A DNA stretch of 64,000 nucleotides, from contig CATNEN010000024.1 of assembly GCA_950097015.1 (NCBI GenBank), forward strand, positions 4,512,501-4,576,500, read 5' to 3'. Both the position numbers and the translations under genes were made by a program. Below the pieces are notes generated by a model that worked only from the letters and a program-made list of their open reading frames with translations, was not told the DNA's origin and did not search any database. This stretch comes from Macrostomum hystrix (Eukaryota; Platyhelminthes; Macrostomidae). Shown in pieces: positions 55,301-64,000 of the stretch (within the stretch, counting starts at the first letter, position 1; the number at the start of each line of letters is the position of its first letter).

Positions 55301-58300
55301 TTGATCCTTCAGTAAGCTGTTAACATCCTTGATCCTTCAGTAAGCTGTTAATATCCATGATCATTCAGTAAGCTGCTAAAGTCCTTAATCCTTCAGTAAG
55401 CTGTTTACATCCTTGTTCATTCAGTTAGCTGCTAAAGTCCTTGATCATTCAGTAAGCTGTTAACATCCATGATCATTCAGTAAGCTGTTTACATCCTTGA
55501 TCATTCAGTAAGCTGTTTACATCCTTGATCATTCAGTAAGCTGCTAACATCCTAGATCATTCAGTAAGCTGCTAACATCCTAGATCATTCAGTAAGCTGC
55601 TAAAGTCCTTGATCATTCAGTAAGCTTTATCAGTAAGCTGCTAAAAGTTCTTGTCTCCATTTTTGTTGTGCGTATGGGCTGCAACATAAAATTCAGTCAA
55701 CCATTACCCAATTTCGCGGCAACTATCTTACTCACTGATAGCCTACATAGCTCCGTAGAAATTCTATATAAAAAAACGTTTTATGGTTACAGAAACTGAA
55801 TAACTTCTTGGCCCCTGACTCTATAGAACTATCGGAATGGAAAGCACTTTATAGGTTCAATAGAGTTCAATGACCCCCCGATTCTCAAAGCAAACGAGCT
55901 AGTCTATTGTGTCTCTTGAACTACGAGCGTAGTAGTTTTAATGCTTCCCATATTAGTACATTGCATTAGTACATTAAGAAGTTCATCCCTGAACATCAGC
56001 AATTACCTATGTCTAACTTGAAAATTCAGCTTGCTTTTTGCTTTTAGCTTTTACCATCACAAAAATAAGGAACTTTTCTTGCAGAAGAATTTCACCAATA
56101 CAATACATTCATTACATAACGACTAACTCAAAGATAGCAAAAATTAGGATCACGATCCTCCATTCCAGGAACATTCAGGATCACGATCCTCCATTCCAGG
56201 AACATTCGGGATCACGATCCTCCATTCCAGGAACATTCGGGATCACGATCCTCCATTCCAGGAACATTCAGGATCACGATCCTCCATTCCAGGAACATTC
56301 AGGATCACGATCCTCCATTCCAGGAACATTCGGGATCACGATCCTCGATTCCAGGAACATTCATGATCACGATCCTCCATTCCAGGAACATTCGGGATCA
56401 CGATCCTCCATTCCAGGAACATTCGGGATCACGATCCTCCATTCCAGGAACATTCAGGATCACGATCCTCCATTCCAGGAACATTCGGGATCACGATCCT
56501 CGATTCCAGGAACATTCATGATCACGATCCTCCATTCCAGGAACATTCGGGATCACGATCCTCCATTCCAGGAACATTCGGGATCACGATCCTCCATTCC
56601 AGGAACATTCATGATCACGATCCTCCATTCCAGGAACATTCGCGTTCACGATCCTCCATTCCAGGAACATTCGGGATCACGATCCTCCATTCCAGGAACA
56701 TTCAGGATCACGATCCTCCATTCCAGGAACATTCGGGATCACGATCCTCCATTCCAGGAACATTCAGGATCACGATCCTCCATTCCAGGAACATTCAGGA
56801 TCACGATCCTCCATTCCAGGAACATTCAGGATCACGATCCTCCATTCCAGGAACAATCGGGATCACGATCCTCCATTCCAGGAACATTCGGGTTCACGAT
56901 CCTCCGTTCCAGGAACATTCAGGATCACGATCCTCCATTCCAGGAACATTCAGGATCACGATCCTCCATTCCAGGAACATTCAGGATCACGATCCTCCAT
57001 TCCAGGAACATTCAGGATCACGATCCTCCATTCCAGGAACATTCAGGATCTCGATCCTACATCTCAGAATTGCGTAGATTCGCGAAGAACTCTTGCAAGG
57101 CTTGCAACTCTTCTAAAACTTGTTGAAACTGAAACCAAAGTGGTATCTACTCACAACTGTACCCAAGACTGGCAAAGCTTTTCCTAATTTTATTAATTAT
57201 ATTTCACACTATTCGGTACGCACTGTCGCCTTTTTGAAATTCTGTCCCCTCAAGCAAGCAAGTCTTCGGGCCAAACGGTTCAGTGCTCCGCTGACACAAG
57301 TCCCTGTCCTTATCCCTGCCCCCCCTGGGACTTATTGCTCAGCTGCGCCAACTAATTGGACTGGGCAACCGGGTGGCCTGTGACTTGTTGCTGTGCTGAA
57401 ATGGAAAGCTTTCACTTGAGGTGTTTCTCTCCATCATTCCACCAGCGTTTCCCATCAGCCACCTGCTGATTGAAGCGCTCACTTTTTTAAGCCGAGTCTA
57501 ATCCGGAACAGATTGGATCAGCTGCGTGCTGATTGGCTGTCGCGGATTCAAGCGAAATCTGGCTGTGCCCGTTTGAGGGACATGTTTGCTACTGAGAAGC
57601 GACTTCTGAGAAACACGCACACAACCTCCCGCTGCATTATCCGATGAAGAGGAATAATTTAATAAACTAGGGAAATAATGACTTCCTGATTTGTGGGCCT
57701 ACACGGGAAGGCTATTGTGGTGATCACTAGTTCATTTTTACGACACTTTTATGCCACCCAACGGCTATGGGAGAGAAAAAATGATTTGGCCATTACAAAA
57801 TTACGTCTATTCAAGGGCTTTGATGGTTCTAGGATACAGTACAGTGTACCTTTTCTAGTGCCTGGAAACTCGTGAGGTTGCCCTACTCCTGTTTTGTTTT
57901 AATTTCCAGCCTCGAGCGCGCCACTCACAGATTTAGGTTTAAATCGAGTTCAGTTCAAGGCGAAATTCGGCAATGAAAGATCCCAATTTGGGGATGTGTT
58001 GTTGGGTTGAGGATGGCGACGACTATGTCAAGTCCAAATATGGGTCCTGGTATGAGAGATCTGGATCAGGGATGAAAGGGGAAGAGAATTAGGGTCGGGG
58101 AATTCTGGGATCTGGCTCAGGGCATTCGGGAATTGGGTTCAATCCCTTGATCTTCCAGGAGATCTTGATCAGGGATGGGAGATCTCTGATTCCTGATCCC
58201 TGGGAGATCAGGGGATTCGGAGATATAGGTCGGGAGATTCGGGGATCTGGATTCGGGAGATTCGGGGATCTGGGTTGAGAGATTGGGGGATCTGTGTTGG

Positions 58301-59803
58301 GAGATTCGGATCTCCGGGTAAGGAGATTCGGGAATCCGGGTTGGGAAGTCGGGGATCTGGGTCGGGAGATTCGGGAATCTGGGTCGGGAGATTCGGGGAT
58401 CTGGGTCGGGAGATTCGGGGATCTGGGTCGGGAGATTCGGGGATCTGGGTCAGGAGATTCGGGGATCCGGGTCAGGAGATTCGAATCCTTCCACTTCCTT
58501 CCCAATCCTTCCACTGCCTTCCCAATCCTTCCACTTCCGGAATCCGGGTCGGGAAATCGGGGATCTGGGTCAGGAGATTCGGGGATCTGGGTCGGGAGAT
58601 TCGGTAATCCGGGTCGGGAAATCGGGGATCTGGGTCGGGAGATTCGGGGATCTGGGTCAGGAGATTCGGGGATCCGGGTCAGGAGATTCGAATCCTTCCA
58701 CTTCCTTCCCAATCCTTCCACTGCCTTCCCAATCCTTCCACTTCCGGAATCCGGGTCGGGAAATCGGGGATCTGGGTCGGGAGATTCGGGGATCTGGGTC
58801 GGGAGATTCGGGAATCCGGGTCGGGAAATCGGGGATCCGGGTCGGGAGATTCGGGGATCTGGGTCAGGAGATTCGGGAATCCGGGTCGGGAAATCGGGGA
58901 TCTGGGTCGGGAGATTCGGGGATCTGGGTCAGGAGATTCGGTGATCTGGGTCGGGAGATTCGGGGATCTGGGTCAGGAGATTCGGTGATCTGGGTCGGGA
59001 GATTCGGGGATCTGGGTCAGGAGATTCGGTGATCTTGGTCGGGAGATTCGGGGATCTGGGTCAGGAGATTCGGGGATCCGGTTCAGGAGATTCGGGGATC
59101 CGGGTCAGAAGATTCGGGGATCCGGGTCAGGAGATTCGGGGATCCGGGTCCGTGCACTCACAGGCGGCATGATCGCGTGCTGTCCGACCAGGCAGATGAG
59201 CAGTCCCAGTGGCCTGCGGAAGTGCGGCCCCAGCTGCGCGCAGTCGGTGACGCAGCCCATGCAGAGGGCCAGGATGCAAGCTACGAAGCCCACGCAGTAC
59301 TCGAATACACGATCGATGAGGCGCCACTTCCGCCTTGTACCCACAGGCAGCTCAGCCTCAGCCAGTGTCGGCCAATCGCCGTCCTTCGACGCCGACATCG
59401 TGGCGTTTCTCGCCGTCAACCGGAAGCTCAGCGTTGCTCGACCGACATTGTTGGCCTCAACCGCCAGGTGAACCGGAAACGGATAGGCAAAATCTCGCGC
59501 GCTGGCGGTACTTCCGGCTCCAGCTCCGGCTCCGGCTCCGGCTCCGCCGATTGTGGCGATGTGCCAGCTGCTGGTGTGCACCGTTGCTATGACAACTAGA
59601 CCCAATCGCGCATAGTCGGAACAGCAGCTGCAGTTGAGGCTTAATTGACGGCTGCTGCCAACAGTCAGGTCGATGACGAACGACGGCCTTACTGAAAGCA
59701 GGCATGTTCGCTGCTGAGCTGCTGTCACTGCTGCTGCTGTTGCTGCTATACAATGGAAGAGCAGCAGCAATAATAGCAGAGACAGAAGTGCCAACGGTGG
59801 CAT
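52331..59803 (-). CDS. SLC10 (P3/bile-acid-transporter-like) membrane transporter
   Basis: Exons read (minus) as 59803-59162, 54999-54828 and 53010-52331, phases 0 and 1, giving 497 residues. A signal peptide (PPLALLSLLLLLLLF) and an extracellular domain of about 130 residues, with an Ala-Gly run, precede the membrane part. Family landmarks follow in order: GCVTDCAQLGPHFRRPLGLL (first SLC10 re-entrant region), AMPGGGMAHLTVFLMSGD (equivalent of CSPGGNLSN with GDMNLS), and late KPRRKAMAAETACC (equivalent of QRRTIAIETGIQN). The C-terminal tail is hydrophilic. The ectodomain suggests the SLC10A3/SLC10A5 type rather than NTCP. Substrate is unknown; the sodium-site residues are altered (GGGMAH for GGNLSN; ETACC for ETGIQN), so sodium-coupled transport is not assured. 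ATG 59803 was preferred over 59860 because it gives a clean signal peptide. Confidence 0.8.
53254..53325 (-). other. Possible 72-base cassette exon of the SLC10-like gene
   Basis: Bounded by GCTACAG and TATAG/GTCAGT, open through 24 codons (Ala-Ile-Val-Asp-Cys at start, NAGFLVLI at end), and phase 1-1, so it could be included or skipped without changing frame between 54828 and 53010. Family alignment does not need it. Confidence 0.35.
55065..55645 (-). repeat. 28-bp minisatellite in intron 1 of the SLC10-like gene
   Basis: About 20 units of ttgatccttcagtaagctgt plus taaaatcc, more variable than other arrays. It ends about 65 bases before the exon 2 acceptor, so it is on the 3' side of the intron. 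Confidence 0.9.
56145..57060. repeat. 31-bp minisatellite
   Basis: About 30 units containing ggatcacgatcctccattcc and aggaacattc. Each unit holds the inverted repeat GGATC-AC-GATCC. The 362-codon frame across it (period 93 bases) is an artefact. Confidence 0.95.
57061..58210. other. Intron segment, single copy
   Basis: Lies in intron 1 of the SLC10-like gene. Frames at 57120-57383 and 57693-57875 show no recognised domain. No feature supported. Confidence 0.4.
58215..59152 (-). repeat. 22-bp minisatellite at the exon 1 donor of the SLC10-like gene
   Basis: About 40 units of gggatctgggtcgggagatt type (+ strand). In sense order it starts about ten bases after the exon 1 donor (GT at 59161-59160). 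A 65-base interruption (CCTTCCACTTCCTTCCC) occurs twice, about 200 bases apart near 58490 and 58690, showing block duplication. Confidence 0.95.
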
Positions 59804-59860
59804 GACAGATAGCCCTGAAGGCTTTGCCGAGGTTCTCGGACTGCGGGTCGGGGATTGCAC

Positions 59861-59934
59861 AATTGGAAATGTTTGTCATCACTCGGACTAAATCTAAAAA
59901 ATAGTATTTTCGGTTTGGGTAGTTGATGGCCGGA
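59861..59934 (-). other. Proximal upstream flank of the SLC10-like gene
   Basis: Short unique segment between the start codon region and the next array. It probably holds the 5' UTR. No core promoter motif is convincing. Confidence 0.35.
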
Positions 59935-60240
59935 GTGATTGGAGTTTGTCTGAGGTGACTGGAGAGGGTCTGAGTTGACTGGAGAGGGTCTGAGGTGACT
60001 GGAGAGGGTCTGAGGTGATTGGAGTTTGTCTGAGGTGACTGGAGAGGGTCTGAGGTGATTGGAGTTTGTCTGAGGTGACTGGAGAGGGTCTGAGGTGACT
60101 GGAGAGGGTCTGAGGTGACTGGAGAGGGTCTGAGGTGACTGGAGAGGGTCTGAGTTGACTGGAGAGGGTCTGAGGTGACTGGAGAGGGTCTGAGGTGACT
60201 GGAGAGGGTCTGAGGTGACTGGAGAGGGTCTGACGTGATT
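59935..60240. repeat. 20-bp minisatellite upstream of the SLC10-like gene
   Basis: About 15 units of tctgaggtgactggagaggg, with TGATTGGAGTTTG variants. Confidence 0.95.
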
Positions 60241-60875
60241 TATTCTAACCCAAAGGTCTGAGATGGTTCTAGGTTTTGTATTGCAAAAACCTTTTTGTAT
60301 GTTTTCCTTTAAAATAAATCTTGTTAATAGGATTTTTCAGGAAGTGAGCCTCCGAAAAGGAGTTTGATCGAAGGCGGTGTAAAATTTGCAAACGCCCTGC
60401 CCTACTGAGAGTTTCAGCTCGCTCAGTTCAGCAATGGTCCTCTATTCGCTGCTCGTATTACAAGACCAGAGTGTATGCGGCAGCGGTGACAGCCACTCGA
60501 GCCACTCAATCAATAAGTGCCGTCCTCTTCTCAGACACCTGTTCTGTGAGCTGGCTTGAGAAGACCCCCCCGTCCCGCTGTTGCATTCTCTGCTGCAGTT
60601 GAACGCAAAGTCGGGCGGCGAAGCCTCTCTGCCCCCCTCGCCTGCCTGTCTGTGCGGCCGATTCCCAATTTAGTGGCTTTCAAGGAGCTGTTTAAGATCT
60701 TGGAGTGTGGCGCGCATGGTTTCAATTGCTAGTTTTACCATGCGGAGTTGTGAAATATCGCCCTGTAAGATTTCGCGCGTTTACCAGGCTTTGACTTTTG
60801 CTTGTAGCTTTTTTATTTCTCCTTTTTAAAGCCTTTCGAGCTGCTAGGTTTAGTTGGCATTGGGAGTCTAGTTCA
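60241..60875. other. Unassigned unique DNA
   Basis: Single-copy, moderately GC-rich around 60530-60700. A 64-codon minus-strand frame there has no domain. No supported gene. Confidence 0.4.
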
Positions 60876-60877
60876 GG

Positions 60878-61385
60878 GGTGTCAGGTTTTACAGTGGGGT
60901 GTCAGGTGAAGTAGCAGGTGTCAGGTTTTGCAGTGGGGTGTCAGGTGTAGTAGCGGGTGTCAGTTCGGAAGTGGGGTGTCAGGTTTTGAAGTGGTGTTTC
61001 AGGTGTAATAGCGGGTGTCAGGTTTTACCGTGGGGTGTAAGGTTTTGCAGTGGAGTGTCTGGTGTAGTAGCGGGTGTCACTTTTGGAAGTGGGATGTCAG
61101 ATTTTGAAGTAGTGTGTCAGGTTTTGGAGTGGTGTGTCAGGTGTAATAGCGGGTGTCTGGTTTTGCATAGGGGTGCCAGGTTTTGCATAGGGGTGTCAGG
61201 TTTCGCAGTGGGGTGTCAGGTTTTGGAGTGGTGTGTCAGGTGTAATAGCGGGTGTCTGGTTTTGCATAGGGGTGCCAGGTTTTGCATAGGGGTGCCAGGT
61301 TTTGCATAGGGGTGTCAGGTTTCGCAGTGGGGTGTCAGGTTTTGCAGTGGGTGTCAGGTGTAGTAGCGGGTGTCAGGTTTTGGTA
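60878..61385 (+). repeat. About 20-bp minisatellite, irregular
   Basis: Units of ggtgtcaggttttgcagtgg type mixed with ggtgtcaggtgtagtagcgg type. A block of about 75 bases is repeated near 61120-61300. Confidence 0.9.
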
Positions 61386-61915
61386 GTTCAGGTTACATTG
61401 AATTTATCCGTTTGAGCATTAAGTGTGAATTCTTGAATTGATCGTGAGTGGCAATTAGGCTACAATGCTTGAAAGCAATGCCGCTTACCAATGTCTTTTG
61501 CAGACTACATGGGCAGTATTGTTCCTGGCTTATTGATTTTTATCCTTGATGTTGTCTGTGTCGCGCCTGGATTCACCTGGACAGATCGAATCTGGGCGGA
61601 GCCTGTCTTTGTTTGTCCTCTGCCTTTTTAGACAATGAAGAAGCGGCTCCCTCACAACAAGAGCTCAAATAGTCAAGAAGGTCATTCTATTAGCAATTTG
61701 TCTGCTTGAGCAGTTGAGCAGGGTTGAGAGCCAGTGCTTGAGTCAGAGCGTTTTTTCGATTTTTTGTGCTCAACCCACTTCAAATCATTCCATGCGCCCG
61801 TCCGCCTTCGCTGATTGGTCAGATTTTGGCATATAGAGTGTATAGACATGCATGTACTTGCTTATTTGAGCTTTTGACATAAAATATAGCTGCAACAAAC
61901 AATATTGAAAGCTGG
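61386..61915. other. Unassigned unique DNA
   Basis: Single-copy sequence between arrays. No gene or element recognised. Confidence 0.4.
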
Positions 61916-61917
61916 GA

Positions 61918-63075
61918 GACATGAGAAACGGGACAGATGAGACACGAGACAGATGAGACACGGGGAGATGAGACACGGGAGAGATGAGACACGAGAGAGA
62001 TGAGACACGGGGGAGATGAGACATGGGAGAGATGAGACACGAGAGAGATGAGACACGAAACAGATGAGACACGGGGAGATGAGACACGGGAGAGATGAGA
62101 CACGAGAGAGATGAGACACGGGGGAGATGAGACACGAGAGAGATGAGGCACGGGAGAGATGAGACACGAGAGAGAGAGATGAGACACGGGGGAGATGAGA
62201 CACGAGGGAGATGAGACACGGGTGATATAAGACACGGGGGAGATGAGACACGAGAGAGATGAGACACGAGAGAGATGAGACACGAGAGAGATGAGACACG
62301 AGAGAGAGAGATGAGACATGGGGGAGATGAGACACGAGAGAGATGAGGCACGGGACAGATAAGACACGAGAGAGATGAGACACGGGGGAAATGAGACACG
62401 AGAGAGATGAGACACGGGAGAGATGAGACACGGGAGAGATGAGACACGAGAGAGATGAGACACGGGGGAGATGAGACACGAGGGAGATGAGGCACGGGAG
62501 AGATGAGACACGAGAGAGAGAGATGAGACACGGGGGAGATGAGACACGAGGGAGATGAGGCACGGGAGAGATGAGACACGAGAGAGAGAGATGAGACACG
62601 GGGGAGATGAGACACGAGAGAGATGAGACACGGGAGAGATGAGACACGAGAGAGATGAGACACGAGACAGATGAGACACGAGAGAGATGAGGCACGGGAG
62701 AGATGAGACACGAGAGAGATGAGACACGAGACAGATGAGACACGGGAGAGATGAGACACGAGAGAGATGAGACACGAGACAGATGAGACACGAGAGAGAT
62801 GAGACACGAGACAGATGAGACACGGGAGAGATGAGACACGGGAGAGATGAGACACGGGAGAGATGAGACACGGGAGAGATGAGAAACGAGAGAGATGAGA
62901 CACGGGGGAGATGAGACACGAGAGAAAGAGAGATGAGACACGGGGGAGATAAGACACGAGAGAAAGAGAGATGAGACACGAGAGAAAGAGAGATGAGACA
63001 CGAGAGAAAGAGAGATGAGACACGAGAGAGATGAGACACGAGAGAGAGAGTGATGAGACACGGTATAGATGAGTC
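61918..63075 (+). repeat. 16-bp minisatellite, third locus of the family
   Basis: About 72 units of gagatgagacacgaga or gagatgagacacggga type, with some 15- and 20-bp variants. Same family as 42830-44262 and, inverted, 21300-22018. Open frames of about 400 codons in three minus-strand phases are artefacts. Confidence 0.95.
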
Positions 63076-63660
63076 AGGGATACTTGTAATTGGCGAGGAA
63101 AAGTGAAAGACTCCGAGTTGATGGAAAACTGTTGAATAAGTCTAATTTAAAACACAGTTTCATCACACAACTCCGCATTGTAATATCAATGTACTGTATA
63201 TTTCTGTCAGTGCTCAGGAGTGCATTAGGTCAAGCCTCAATAGCAAGACCATATCCGGCTTCAGAGCACAGCTCAAACTCGTCCTCTTTTGGACTAAAAA
63301 ACCACAAATTTAAGAACTCAAAGATCAACCGGCCAGGAGTGTACCATACAGTCATTTCTTTGCTTGCACGTGTTGTTACACCGCTTGCAAACTCGGTAGA
63401 CTTGTGTGGCAGATCACCCACCCCACTCACCTCTCTCTCTTACTCACTGCAATCCCAATTTCAGCTTTTCTAGAGAGCGTTGCACGCAAATAAAATAATA
63501 AAAGCTGAATCGAACTCCGCATATGCAGTATTTGTTCTTTGGTATATTTTCGAGAGGACTCCTAATCTGACTACTCAATTTTAAGGATGAGTAGTATAAA
63601 AATCACGTTTCTGGTCTTATTTCTCCATTCGAGATTTAAAACTTTTCATTTTAATCCATC
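63076..63660. other. Unassigned unique DNA
   Basis: Frames at 63090-63473 (+) and 63230-63430 (-) overlap and have no recognised domain. No feature supported. Confidence 0.4.
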
Positions 63661-63679
63661 ATCTATTAACTACATCGAT

Positions 63680-64000
63680 ACAGTCTCCATGATGTCTATC
63701 CCATCTTGTCACTCTGACACCTATCCCATCTACTCTCTCTGATGTCTATCCCATCTAGTCTCTCTGACATCTATCCCATCAAGTCTCTCTGACATCTATC
63801 CCATCTAGTCTCTCTGACATCTATCCCATCTAGTCTCTCTGACATCTATCCCATCAAGTCTCTCTGACATCTATCCCATCTAGTCTCTCTGACATCTATC
63901 CCATCAAGTCTCTCTGACATCTATCCCATCTAGTCTCTCTGACATCTATCCCATCTAGTCTCTCTGACATCTATCCCATCAAGTCTCTCTGACATCTATC
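63680..64000. repeat. 25-bp minisatellite running off the right edge
   Basis: About 13 units of ctctgacatctatcccatct plus agtct or aagtct. Continues beyond the window. Confidence 0.95.

Noticed and set aside
56038-57126. 362-codon frame of SRNIQDHDPPFQEH type
   Set aside because: 31-bp unit with a 93-base cycle free of stops; no homology or unique coding flank.

Overview
The window is animal nuclear DNA. Genes are split by GT-AG introns (one is probably GC-AG), the proteins belong to metazoan families (RREB1/hindsight zinc finger, Shisa-like membrane adaptors, HOIL-1/RBCK1, SLC10 transporter), and there are tRNA-derived SINEs, a decayed non-LTR retrotransposon and no bacterial signals. A HOIL-1 gene next to compact introns and CAG-rich coding DNA suggests a non-insect invertebrate, perhaps a lophotrochozoan or flatworm. 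The species cannot be fixed from sequence alone.

About 24 kb of the 64 kb (summed by eye) is minisatellite: around 30 arrays of 14-51 bp units. These arrays give most of the long open frames, on both strands, and I do not treat those as genes. Two coding arrays are the exception; they lie inside a proline-rich exon.

Layout. 1-9770: two long purine arrays, a 33-bp array, a pyrimidine array and unassigned DNA with an E-box cluster. 9771-13073 (+): a hindsight/RREB1-like gene with TATA box, four coding exons and a poly(A) signal, flanked by polypurine and polypyrimidine arrays. 15304-30466 (+): three tandem Shisa/WBP1-like genes with the same five-exon, 1-2-2-2 phase structure, six-cysteine ectodomain, one membrane helix and C-terminal PY motifs. 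A dead LINE lies between the second and third. 32189-36162 (-): a four-exon gene I do not recognise. 39772-48960 (-): a HOIL-1/RBCK1 orthologue (LTM/UBL, NZF, RING1-IBR-RING2) of 524 residues, with a proline-rich possible alternative last exon in its large intron. 52331-59803 (-): an SLC10 (P3/bile-acid-transporter-like) gene with a signal peptide and ectodomain. The rest is AT-rich intergenic DNA, SINEs and further arrays.

The exon chains were assembled by eye from splice motifs, reading phase and family similarity; lengths and junctions are predictions. The most unusual pattern is that about half of the introns I could define carry a private minisatellite that starts within tens of bases of the 5' splice site. 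I see no functional pathway joining the genes, except that Shisa/WBP1-like PY motifs (WW/NEDD4-type ligase ligands) and HOIL-1 both touch ubiquitin biology, which may be coincidence.
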